Origin: an uncultured Eudoraea sp.
GTDB taxonomy: Bacteria > Bacteroidota > Bacteroidia > Flavobacteriales > Flavobacteriaceae
Direction: 5' to 3'
Length of the DNA stretch: 64,000 nucleotides
NCBI RefSeq assembly: GCF_947260015.1
Contig: NZ_CAMYOM010000001.1
Coordinates: forward strand, 208,456 to 272,455
The notes beneath the pieces are model-generated. The model was not told where the DNA came from, did no database searches, and was given only the letters and a program-made list of their open reading frames with translations. The translations under genes and the position numbers were made by a program. This document shows positions 7,557 through 15,790 of the stretch, piece by piece (positions within the stretch are counted from its first letter, which is position 1; each line of letters begins with the position of its first letter).

Positions 7557-9656
7557 ATGGCATATAAAAAGCAAATAGTCCTAATATTGCTATTACTACT
7601 TTTTTTTTCCTGTAAAAAAGAAAATCAATCTACCCATATAAATGGTACGGCTCTCACAACAGATAGTACTCAGGTTTGGATCAAAAATGGAACAGATGCA
7701 AATCTGCCTTTAAGGACCCGGAAGGAATTTTTACAAAAGGCCTATAACAATACTACTGATGAATTTAATGATTCTTTAAGGCTAAGTTATTATGCCAAAC
7801 TTTCCCTTGCATATTTAAAACTACAAGATTCTATAAATTTCAGAAATGTCAACAAAAGTGCCCGGATTCTTTCAGAAGAAATTAAAGATTCTGTAATCCT
7901 TGCAGGATTATATTGGGATCTTGGTGATTTTTATAGAAATAATTTTATTAAAGACAGCGCCTATTACGAATACGGGCAGGCAGAAAAAATTTATACCACC
8001 TTAAAAGAAGACCATTATAGTGGACGGTTGTTACTTAGGATGTCAATAATACAAAAAGATGTAAAGGACTTTACCGGGGCTGAAATTAATCTAATAAGCG
8101 CCATTGAACTCTTTCAAAAGCTTGAAAATAATGAACAATTATTCCTCTCTTATAATTTATTGGGAACTATTGCCAAAAGTTTACAGGAATATGAACAATC
8201 GCGGACCTTTTTTTCCAAGGCAGTGGAATACCTTAATAAATTGCCAAAGGAAAAGAAGGGCAAATATCAAATCTCACTGAACAATAATATTGGGAATTCC
8301 TATAAGGAACAGGGAGATTTTTCTAAAGCCATTCCCTACTTCGACAAGATAGTAAGCACAGACAGTTTACAGTTTAAGAATCGGAAAAGTTATGCCCTTG
8401 CTCTCGATAATTTGGCCTACAGCCAATTTAAAACCGGCAAAACAAAAATTTCCGAAGCCAATTTAATAGACGCTTTGGATATTAACATCAGGGAAAATGC
8501 CGTCGATCAAATTGCTATGAGCCGTTATCATTTGGCAGAGCTTTATTTGGCTAAACGGGATACTTCATTAGCAATTGCAAATGCTCAGGAGGCGCTGGAA
8601 TTGGCCAAACAAAGTAATGACAATCAGCTAATCCTCGAAACTTTAAAATTATATCCTTTACTGGACCCGGAAAATGCAAAATCCTATCTGAAGGAATATT
8701 TGGTTTTAAATGACAGCCTGCAGGAAGAAGACCGTAAGATTAGAAATAAGTTTGCCCGGATTCGTTTTGAAACAGATGAGTTTATAGCTGAAAACGAACT
8801 TTTGGCAAGGCAAAGACAGTTATGGATAGGCATTGCTATAGGATTTTTTTTATTGGCTATTTCAGTCCTTGTCATCCTTTCTCAACGGGCCAAAAACCGA
8901 AATCTGCGGTTTCAGCAACAACAACAGGAATCCAACCAGGAAATTTTTAATCTGATGCTCGCCCAGAGCCAAAAATTGGAGGAGGGAAAACAATCTGAAC
9001 AAAAAAGAATTTCTGAAGAACTTCACGATGGCATACTAGGTCAAATGAATGGTATTCGCATGATGCTGTTGGGTTTAAACAAAAAAGTAGATGAGAACGC
9101 CATAAGTATGCGAGGAGAGGCAATTGAGAAACTGCAGGGTGTGCAGGAGGAGATACGGACAATTTCTCATGAATTAAATGATGCTTCCTATCAAAAATTC
9201 CATAACTTTATAATATCCATCGAAGATTTACTAAAGAGTATTTGCGATTCAGCGAATATTGATTATGATTTAGACTATGATGAAGGTCTTGACTGGGATG
9301 ACTTAAGTGGCAATATCAAAATTAACCTCTACAGGATTATTCAGGAGAGTCTTCAGAATTGTATTAAACATGCATTTGCAAATAGGGTTAATCTCAAATT
9401 AGAATCGACTGATCATATGCTCAAAGTTTCTCTAAAGGATGACGGGCGAGGCTTTGATAATAAAAAAAAGAAAAAAGGTATTGGACACAAAAACATTACT
9501 TCCCGGGTACATAAATTAAACGGTGAATGGAGAATTAAGAGTGAACCCGGAAAGGGAACAGTGGTAACCGTTAAAGTACCTTACACTTTAGCTGAAAATG
9601 AAAGTCGGTTTAACGGAAATGAAAAATATAAAATAGCTGAAAAAACATCACCATGA
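7557..9656 (+). CDS. TPR-containing sensor histidine kinase (HisKA_3 type)
   Basis: 699 aa. An N-terminal hydrophobic segment ends 'FFSCKK' (lipoprotein-like, imperfect lipobox). Residues about 60-400 are TPR helices, followed by one membrane helix near 423-443, then a coiled linker. The HisKA_3 dimerisation domain has 'RISEELHDGILGQMNG' with phospho-acceptor His490. A HATPase follows (N-box 'IIQESLQNCIKHA', G-box 'DDGRGFD'). The layout is that of NarL-type kinases with an extracytoplasmic TPR sensor. The stop overlaps the start of the cognate regulator by 4 bp (ATGA), indicating coupled translation. The start at 7557 lies just after a perfect inverted repeat. The ligand is unknown; TPRs suggest a protein or peptide partner. 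Confidence 0.92.
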   Translation: MAYKKQIVLILLLLLFFSCKKENQSTHINGTALTTDSTQVWIKNGTDANLPLRTRKEFLQKAYNNTTDEFNDSLRLSYYAKLSLAYLKLQDSINFRNVNKSARILSEEIKDSVILAGLYWDLGDFYRNNFIKDSAYYEYGQAEKIYTTLKEDHYSGRLLLRMSIIQKDVKDFTGAEINLISAIELFQKLENNEQLFLSYNLLGTIAKSLQEYEQSRTFFSKAVEYLNKLPKEKKGKYQISLNNNIGNSYKEQGDFSKAIPYFDKIVSTDSLQFKNRKSYALALDNLAYSQFKTGKTKISEANLIDALDINIRENAVDQIAMSRYHLAELYLAKRDTSLAIANAQEALELAKQSNDNQLILETLKLYPLLDPENAKSYLKEYLVLNDSLQEEDRKIRNKFARIRFETDEFIAENELLARQRQLWIGIAIGFFLLAISVLVILSQRAKNRNLRFQQQQQESNQEIFNLMLAQSQKLEEGKQSEQKRISEELHDGILGQMNGIRMMLLGLNKKVDENAISMRGEAIEKLQGVQEEIRTISHELNDASYQKFHNFIISIEDLLKSICDSANIDYDLDYDEGLDWDDLSGNIKINLYRIIQESLQNCIKHAFANRVNLKLESTDHMLKVSLKDDGRGFDNKKKKKGIGHKNITSRVHKLNGEWRIKSEPGKGTVVTVKVPYTLAENESRFNGNEKYKIAEKTSP

Positions 9657-10324
9657 AAACGATTCGGATTTTAGCGGTAGATGATCATGAAATGAGCACA
9701 ATGGGATATAAATTTATCCTTGAAGATACAGAATTTGATGATTTCAAGGTTTTTGTAGATACCGCCAAAACCTTTGATGCGGCCGTCGAAAAAATAGAAA
9801 ATTCTGTCAATTCATTTCAGTATGACATTCTCTTATTGGATATACAATTGTCCCAGGCCGTTGAAGGACCTGCGAAAACAGGGGAAGATATAGGGATTTT
9901 TGCACGGAAGGTGATTCCTAAGACCAAAATTGTATTTATGTCTTCATTTAGTGATAATTACAGAATAAACAGTATTCTTAAGACTGTTGATCCGGAAGGG
10001 TATATGGTAAAAACGGAAATAGATCAAAAGTCATTACAGGCAATGGTACTTACTGTTCTGAACAATCCCCCCTATTATACTCAGAAAGCCCTTGCGGCAA
10101 TTCGGAAAAAAATGGCTAATGATGATATTGTCCTGGATGAGAAAGATAAAAAAATACTACATTTCCTGTCTATAGGTACCAAAACCAAAGATATGGTTAA
10201 TCATGTATCCTTATCACTTCCCAGTATTGAAAATAGAAAACGGCACCTGAAATCAGTTTTTGGCGTTGAAAAACAGAATGATCAGGCCTTAATTACCGAA
10301 TCCAGAAACAGGGGTTTCATCTAA
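9653..10324 (+). CDS. Response regulator, receiver plus LuxR-like HTH
   Basis: 223 aa. The receiver domain has the acidic pocket Asp10-Asp11 ('AVDDHE') and phosphoacceptor Asp63 in 'DILLLDIQLS'. A C-terminal helix-turn-helix at about 158-215 ('LDEKDKKILHFLSIGTKTKD', 'LSLPSIENRKRHLKSVFGV') resembles NarL/LuxR regulators, though it is divergent. It overlaps the upstream kinase by 4 bp and is its evident partner. A long receiver loop after Asp63 is unusual compared with typical NarL regulators. Target genes are not shown; the inverted repeat at 7531 is one candidate site. Confidence 0.9.
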   Translation: MKTIRILAVDDHEMSTMGYKFILEDTEFDDFKVFVDTAKTFDAAVEKIENSVNSFQYDILLLDIQLSQAVEGPAKTGEDIGIFARKVIPKTKIVFMSSFSDNYRINSILKTVDPEGYMVKTEIDQKSLQAMVLTVLNNPPYYTQKALAAIRKKMANDDIVLDEKDKKILHFLSIGTKTKDMVNHVSLSLPSIENRKRHLKSVFGVEKQNDQALITESRNRGFI

Positions 10325-10486
10325 TTTTACCATACTTTTCTTAAGAACTCCAGCTCGTTATCTTTTTCGAGGCAGTCTATTAATCGCAAAATAGCAATGA
10401 AACCTTATATATTCTATGGTTTTTATATAGTCAACTGTTAATATTTAAAATTAATTTTGAATTGAACTACATTATTTTCTGTTATC

Positions 10487-11158
10487 ATGCCAAACAAACA
10501 GGATAATTTTAGATATAATCTAAAGCTTAAGCTAGACGACAACCCGCAAATCGTGGGATTGGTCGAATTTAGAAAGAGTTTGGAAAAAGAATATTTTGCC
10601 AATGTAGCCATACGTAATTGCTCTTCTGATAGCGCACGGCAAAATTTGGTGATTGAAATGGATTGCAATTTAAAATTGGTTGAAATTCTATTTCATTTAC
10701 AAAAAGGGACCTGGGGACAAATTTACCCCACACAGAATAACTGGTCTAAAAGTTCCCCTTTTTCAAGCGCATTGAAAACCTTAAATAAATTGAACAACAA
10801 CGGAATTGATGTTGAAGAATTATCTATTTTTTTAAGAGATTCCTCAATTGTCATTAAGCATATATATGAAAATAGTATTGAAGAGCAATTTGGGAAGATT
10901 CTTCATACCATTGCCGAACATTATGTCTATTATACCAAAAGACTTACGGAAACACCCTTTGAAATATATATTCCCGTCTTTGAAGAAGATCATTTTGAAA
11001 ATGATAACAAACTAAAGAATATTAGAAACGGAAATAACAATAAGAAAGACTATTTTGAATATTGGGGTCTCTATTTCGACTCAGAAAAAGATGCCGTAAT
11101 CTATGATTTGAAGAATAAATCCATCATTTATGGTGATCTATTTATGTTAAATCATTGA
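10487..11158 (+). CDS. Hypothetical protein, unrecognised
   Basis: A 223-aa protein without signal peptide or membrane segment, so presumably cytoplasmic. The sequence is mixed alpha/beta, charged and Asn/Lys-rich, with no motif I recognise. It has its own terminator, and 163 bp separate it from the response regulator. Codon use looks like its neighbours. Position next to the signalling block does not prove a link. Confidence 0.7.
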   Translation: MPNKQDNFRYNLKLKLDDNPQIVGLVEFRKSLEKEYFANVAIRNCSSDSARQNLVIEMDCNLKLVEILFHLQKGTWGQIYPTQNNWSKSSPFSSALKTLNKLNNNGIDVEELSIFLRDSSIVIKHIYENSIEEQFGKILHTIAEHYVYYTKRLTETPFEIYIPVFEEDHFENDNKLKNIRNGNNNKKDYFEYWGLYFDSEKDAVIYDLKNKSIIYGDLFMLNH

Positions 11159-11162
11159 TTAA

Positions 11163-11199
11163 AATGGAAAACCAATAATAGGGCTATTGGTTTTCCATT
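11163..11199. terminator. Bidirectional terminator between the orphan gene and glyA
   Basis: A perfect 15-bp stem AATGGAAAACCAATA / TATTGGTTTTCCATT with a 7-nt loop, between convergent genes; stem-flanking A/T tracts suit both directions. Confidence 0.85.
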
Positions 11200-11208
11200 A
11201 AACGGTTT

Positions 11209-12489
11209 TTACTGTCCACCATTAAATAACGGAAGGTTTTTCATTAATTTATTTACCTTTACTTTTACACCTTCAACCACTTCCCCATCCTCCGTATGTG
11301 TAATAACTTCGTCTATTAAATCTACAATTACGGACATATCCTGCTCTTTAAGACCTCTGGTAGTTATCGCAGCTGTGCCAAATCTAATTCCTGAGGTTAT
11401 AAATGGTGATTTATCATCAAATGGAACCATATTTTTATTTGCAGTAATATCTGCTTTAACCAGTATATTTTCCGCCTCTTTTCCGGTAATATTTTTATTG
11501 CGAAGATCTATAAGCATCATATGATTATCTGTACCTCCAGAAATTATCTTGTAATCTTTAGCAACAAAAGCCGCAGCCATGGCTTCAGCATTCTTCTTTA
11601 CTTGTAACATATAATGCAAAAAGTCATCTGAAAGGGCTTCTCCAAAAGCTATTGCCTTGGCGGCAATTATATGCTCTAAAGGCCCTCCTTGATTTCCGGG
11701 AAAAACGGCTAGATTAATTAGGGCAGACATTTTTCTTAAATTTCCATTTTTTAGTCTGATTCCAAAGGGATTTTCAAAATCCTGCCCCATTAAAATCAAA
11801 CCACCCCTGGGGCCCCTCAGGGTTTTGTGTGTTGTTGTGGTAACAAAATGACAGTGTGGTATGGGATCGTTCAATATTCCCTTAGCAATTAGACCGGCAG
11901 GATGCGCAATATCTGCCAATAAAAGGGCATCTACACTATCAGCAATTTCCCGAAATCTTTTAAAATCCATATCTCGTGAATAAGCAGAAGCCCCTGCGAT
12001 AATCAACTTCGGACGTTCCTTTTTGGCTATTTCCTCAATTTTATCGTAGTTTATTACACCGGTTTCTTTTTCTACACCATAAAACACCGGTCGATAAAGC
12101 TTTCCGGAAAAATTAACCGGAGAACCATGAGTAAGATGACCCCCATGTGAAAGATCAAAGCCTAAAATTGTATCCCCGGGTTTTAAACATGCCTGGTATA
12201 CAGCCGCATTAGCCTGTGATCCTGAATGCGGTTGAACATTTGCATATTCCGCCCCAAACAATTCTTTTGCTCTGTCTATAGCCAGTTGTTCAACCTTATC
12301 AACAACTTCACATCCCCCGTAATAGCGCTTACCGGGATATCCTTCAGCGTATTTGTTGGTAAGAACGGATCCCGCAGCTTCCATAACCTGTGGGCTTGTA
12401 AAATTTTCTGAAGCAATAAGTTCTATCCCATTTAATTGTCGTTCTTTTTCCTCGGCAATTAAGTCAAATATTTGATGGTCGCGTTGCAT
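11209..12489 (-). CDS. glyA: Serine hydroxymethyltransferase
   Basis: 426 aa, the usual length for bacterial SHMT. Seen motifs: 'LIASENFTS' near 24-32, '[14 protein letters not shown]' near 47-60, '[11 protein letters not shown]' near 88-98, '[10 protein letters not shown]' near 193-202 and '[14 protein letters not shown]' with PLP-binding Lys222. It converts serine plus tetrahydrofolate to glycine and methylene-THF in the cytoplasm. It is monocistronic, divergent from fahA and shielded by a strong terminator on its 3' side. Confidence 0.98.
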   Translation of the reverse strand: MQRDHQIFDLIAEEKERQLNGIELIASENFTSPQVMEAAGSVLTNKYAEGYPGKRYYGGCEVVDKVEQLAIDRAKELFGAEYANVQPHSGSQANAAVYQACLKPGDTILGFDLSHGGHLTHGSPVNFSGKLYRPVFYGVEKETGVINYDKIEEIAKKERPKLIIAGASAYSRDMDFKRFREIADSVDALLLADIAHPAGLIAKGILNDPIPHCHFVTTTTHKTLRGPRGGLILMGQDFENPFGIRLKNGNLRKMSALINLAVFPGNQGGPLEHIIAAKAIAFGEALSDDFLHYMLQVKKNAEAMAAAFVAKDYKIISGGTDNHMMLIDLRNKNITGKEAENILVKADITANKNMVPFDDKSPFITSGIRFGTAAITTRGLKEQDMSVIVDLIDEVITHTEDGEVVEGVKVKVNKLMKNLPLFNGGQ

Positions 12490-12556
12490 AAAATTATCCT
12501 TATATTATATGAGGCGTAAAAGTACAAATTGATAGACGTTAATAAGAAGAAAATAA

Positions 12557-12564
12557 TATATTTG
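12557..12564 (+). promoter_or_regulatory. Putative -7 box upstream of fahA
   Basis: TATATTTG matches the Bacteroidota TAnnTTTG element, 37 bp upstream of the fahA ATG. The nearest TTG (12529-12531) is 25 bp upstream, slightly longer than the usual spacing, so the promoter call is tentative. Confidence 0.4.
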
Positions 12565-12601
12565 ATTAGGAATTTATCAAACAAAAATTAACAATTATAT
12601 C

Positions 12602-13888
12602 ATGTCCTCAAAAACAAATGATCCATCCAAAAAAACCTGGCTACCCGTGGCCCCTAATACTGATTTTCCCATACAGAATATTCCATTTGGTGTTTTCCTA
12701 ACACGGGATGATGTCATTACAATTGGCACAAGAATAGGGGATCATGCCATTGATCTTGGAGCACTGCATCAACTGGGTTATTTTAATGGAATTCCTCTTA
12801 CAGATGATATTTTCCTTCAGGATACTTTAAACGATTTCATTTCAGATGGCCAAAAAACCTGGCGTTTAGTGCGTAACAGGATAAGTGAAATTTTTGACAT
12901 TACGAATCCAATTCTAAAAGAAAACCCGGAACATCGCAAAATTGTTTTATTCACTTTGGATGAGATAGAAATGCAACTGCCTGTACACATTGGAGATTAT
13001 ACGGATTTTTATTCAAGTAAAGAGCATGCAACTAATATCGGCACTATGTTCCGCGATCCTGAAAATGCCTTGTTGCCTAACTGGTTGCATATTCCAATTG
13101 GGTATCATGGCAGAAGCTCCACTATAATTCCCAGTGGAAGAAATATTCGAAGACCTATGGGGCAGACGTTACCCAAAGGGGCTACCCAACCTGTGTTTGG
13201 GCCTTCTAAAATGGTTGACTTTGAATTGGAAATGGCCTTTATTACAACAGACGCGAATAAATTAGGAGAATCTATACCCATTAACGAGGCTGAAAATTAT
13301 ATTTTTGGACTCGTTTTATTAAATGACTGGAGTGCCAGGGATATACAAAAATGGGAGTACGTACCCCTGGGGCCATTTATGGCAAAGAATTTTGCCTCTT
13401 CTATTTCTCCATGGATTGTTACATTGGAGGCCCTTGAACCTTTTAGAGTTGAAAGTCCAAAACAGGACCCCATTCCACTACCCTATCTTCAACAACAAGG
13501 AAAAAATAGCTTTGATATTCATTTAGAAGTTTCAATTGCTCCTGAGGGTAAGGCTCCTACGACAATTACAAAATCTAACTTTAAATATATGTATTGGACT
13601 ATGGCTCAACAGTTAGCTCATCATACCTCAAATGGTTGTAAGGTACTTAGTGGTGATCTTATGGGAAGTGGTACAATTTCTGGTACAACCCCCGATTCTT
13701 ATGGTTCAATGCTGGAATTGGCGTGGCAGGGAACAAAGCCTGTTAGCCTTCAGAATGATGAAAAAAGGACGTCAATTCAAGATTTCGATACCGTAACTTT
13801 AAAAGGATTTTGTGAAAAAGATGGTGTGCGCATCGGGTTTGGTATGGTAGAGACAAAATTGCTTCCTCCTCTAAAAGATAATCTTTAA
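12602..13888 (+). CDS. fahA: Fumarylacetoacetase
   Basis: 428 aa, matching the eukaryote-like FAH length. The N-terminal FAH domain has 'DFPIQNIPFGVF' and 'IGDHAIDLGAL'. The catalytic domain has 'DYTDFYSSKEHATNIGTMFR', 'LPNWLHIPIGYHGRSSTI', 'VDFELEMAF' and 'LLNDWSARDIQKWEYVPLGPF', with metal-binding acidic residues and catalytic His visible. The enzyme cleaves fumarylacetoacetate to fumarate and acetoacetate, the last step of tyrosine degradation. Other tyrosine-pathway genes are not in this window. Confidence 0.97.
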   Translation: MSSKTNDPSKKTWLPVAPNTDFPIQNIPFGVFLTRDDVITIGTRIGDHAIDLGALHQLGYFNGIPLTDDIFLQDTLNDFISDGQKTWRLVRNRISEIFDITNPILKENPEHRKIVLFTLDEIEMQLPVHIGDYTDFYSSKEHATNIGTMFRDPENALLPNWLHIPIGYHGRSSTIIPSGRNIRRPMGQTLPKGATQPVFGPSKMVDFELEMAFITTDANKLGESIPINEAENYIFGLVLLNDWSARDIQKWEYVPLGPFMAKNFASSISPWIVTLEALEPFRVESPKQDPIPLPYLQQQGKNSFDIHLEVSIAPEGKAPTTITKSNFKYMYWTMAQQLAHHTSNGCKVLSGDLMGSGTISGTTPDSYGSMLELAWQGTKPVSLQNDEKRTSIQDFDTVTLKGFCEKDGVRIGFGMVETKLLPPLKDNL

Positions 13889-14011
13889 ATTCAGTACACT
13901 AAAGGATCATTTTACCGAATTTATACGATACATTATCGTTTTTCGTTATGAACTATATGCGTTTTGGCACAGCTATTGAAAACTGCTGTTAAAACCCTTA
14001 AATGTATTATC

Positions 14012-15199
14012 ATGAAAAAAACGATACTCTTCACAACAATTTTGGTTCTTTTAATAGCCTGCGGAGGTGTTAAAAAAACCCAGGAAGCCATAAATACCGG
14101 CAATTATTCCGCAGCCATAAATAAGGCTATAAGAAATCTGGCCGATAATAAAACTAAAAAAGGCAACCAACCCTATGTGTTACTTCTTGAAGAAGCGTTC
14201 AAAAAATATACACAAAGGGAATTAGAAAATATTGCCTATTTAAAAAAAGAAGGTAACCCTGCTAATTACAACCAGATATTTAAAGGGTATAGCCGCCTGA
14301 AAAATATTCAGCAGCAAATTAAGCCACTTTTGCCCCTACAGGTATATGAGGAAGATAGGAATGCCAGATTTTCTTTTACCAATTACGATAATGAGATACT
14401 TGTAGCAAAGGATAATTTATCTGACTATTTATACAATAACGCTTCAGAACTGCTACAGAATGCGAAATACAAGGAGGACTATAGAAATGCCTATAGGGAT
14501 TTTGAATATCTGAATGAATTAAGTCCGGGATTTGCTGATGGCAGAGAAAAAATGGACGAGGCTTATATAAAAGGCTTGGACTATGTTAAAGTAAACATGG
14601 TTAATGATACGGAGCAAATAGTTCCTGAGCGTTTAGAAGAAGAACTGTTGAATTTTAACACTTACGGATTAAATGACCAATGGACACAGTATCATACCAA
14701 TCCGCTAGCTGAAGTAGACTATGATTATGAAATGGAAGTAGCCTTCAGGGCCATTAACATCTCTCCTGAACAAATCCAGGAAAAACAGATTATTAAGGAA
14801 AAGCAGATTAAAGACGGAGTTGAAGTACTTGTTGATGCAGATGGCCGGGTAGTAAAAGACAGTTTGGGCAATGAAATAAAGGTTGACAGATTCAGGACAG
14901 TAAGTTGTAATTTCTATCAGTTTACACAGCATAAATCGGCGCAAGTTACCGGTAATGTAAGCTATATAGATTTACAAAAGAAACAACAACTCAATTCATA
15001 CCCAATTAGTAGCGAATTTGTATTTGAGCATGTCTATGCAAATTACAACGGTGATAAAAGAGCGCTAGACAATGATCTTGTTCCACTTTTAAATAGGGTT
15101 GCCGTACCATTTCCTTCCAATGAGCAAATGGTTTATGATGCAGGTGAAGATTTAAAATCTAGATTGAAGGACATCGTCGTGAGACACAAGTTTAATTAA
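14012..15199 (+). CDS. Conserved lipoprotein, helical repeat region
   Basis: The ORF track starts at a TTG (13964), but the ATG at 14012 begins a standard lipoprotein signal 'MKKTILFTTILVLLIACGG' and is preferred (395 aa). The first 220 mature residues are helical and TPR-like ('AINTGNYSAAINKAIRNLADN', 'YRNAYRDFEYLNELSPGFADG'). The C-terminal half is beta-rich and contains 'KDGVEVLVDADGRVVKDSLG'. It is probably anchored in the outer membrane or periplasmic leaflet. It resembles uncharacterised lipoproteins of Flavobacteriia; no enzymatic motif seen. A strong terminator follows. Confidence 0.82.
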   Translation: MKKTILFTTILVLLIACGGVKKTQEAINTGNYSAAINKAIRNLADNKTKKGNQPYVLLLEEAFKKYTQRELENIAYLKKEGNPANYNQIFKGYSRLKNIQQQIKPLLPLQVYEEDRNARFSFTNYDNEILVAKDNLSDYLYNNASELLQNAKYKEDYRNAYRDFEYLNELSPGFADGREKMDEAYIKGLDYVKVNMVNDTEQIVPERLEEELLNFNTYGLNDQWTQYHTNPLAEVDYDYEMEVAFRAINISPEQIQEKQIIKEKQIKDGVEVLVDADGRVVKDSLGNEIKVDRFRTVSCNFYQFTQHKSAQVTGNVSYIDLQKKQQLNSYPISSEFVFEHVYANYNGDKRALDNDLVPLLNRVAVPFPSNEQMVYDAGEDLKSRLKDIVVRHKFN

Positions 15200-15205
15200 A
15201 TTCAG

Positions 15206-15231
15206 AACCCCGAACTTTCGGGGTTTTTTTT
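15206..15231 (+). terminator. Terminator after the lipoprotein gene
   Basis: A GC-rich stem AACCCCGAA / TTCGGGGTT is followed by a T-tract. The tract overlaps the stop of the convergent ytxJ-like gene. Confidence 0.88.
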
Positions 15232-15625
15232 ATAGATAACCTGATAAATTGAGGGATGTAATTCCCCCATGAGATTCATCGGCTACCGCGATACCATTTT
15301 TAATTATCAACACTTGAGGTGATTGGTGGTATACCTGAAATTTATTAGCAACTTCATTGGAAACTTCCCTGTATCTGTGCAAATCTAAAAAATACATATC
15401 GGCCTGATTCTCTTCAAGCAAATAGGAACTCCTGAATGATCTGAGAACCATACTGCTGATACCACATGTAGTGGAGTGCTTAAAAATAATCTGAGGCCTT
15501 TTGGAAGAATTTTTTTCAATTTCAATAAGCTGATCCAGAGTTGTTAATGGTATCCATTTCAATTGATTCTTCTGTTCTTCAGGATTTGTGTTTTTACTGC
15601 TAAATAAGTTATTAAATATTCCCAT
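15230..15625 (-). CDS. ytxJ: Bacillithiol-system redox protein YtxJ-like (thioredoxin fold)
   Basis: The ORF opens at 15667, but the ATG at 15625 ('MGIFNNLFSSK', 131 aa) has AAAAGGAAA just upstream and matches the family start. The domain 'QIIFKHSTTCGISSMVLRSF' holds the single conserved Cys of the YtxJ/DUF2847 family, in the place of a CxxC. 'HQSPQVLIIKNG' is the cis-Pro loop. YtxJ is a monothiol bacilliredoxin candidate in bacillithiol-using bacteria, cytosolic. Bacteroidota commonly carry it. The substrate is unknown. Confidence 0.88.
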   Translation of the reverse strand: MGIFNNLFSSKNTNPEEQKNQLKWIPLTTLDQLIEIEKNSSKRPQIIFKHSTTCGISSMVLRSFRSSYLLEENQADMYFLDLHRYREVSNEVANKFQVYHQSPQVLIIKNGIAVADESHGGITSLNLSGYL

Positions 15626-15790
15626 TTTCCTTTTAAAGCTGATTAGTCGGACTTTTTTTATTACCATACAAGCTGTCGAAATGTCCTGCTAATGCGTGAT
15701 TTTTCCGACATTTTGTCCGTTTACCCTCCGTGGTAAGATTGTTGTCCTCTATAATTCAAAATTAAACAATAACTCGAAAAAATATATATA

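Noticed and set aside
13964-14011. Longer start (TTG 13964) for the lipoprotein at 14 kb
   Set aside because: It would place 16 residues before a perfect lipoprotein signal peptide; ATG 14012 is preferred.
15626-15667. Longer start for the ytxJ-like gene
   Set aside because: The internal ATG at 15625 has a purine-rich AAAAGGAAA ribosome-binding site and fits the family length.
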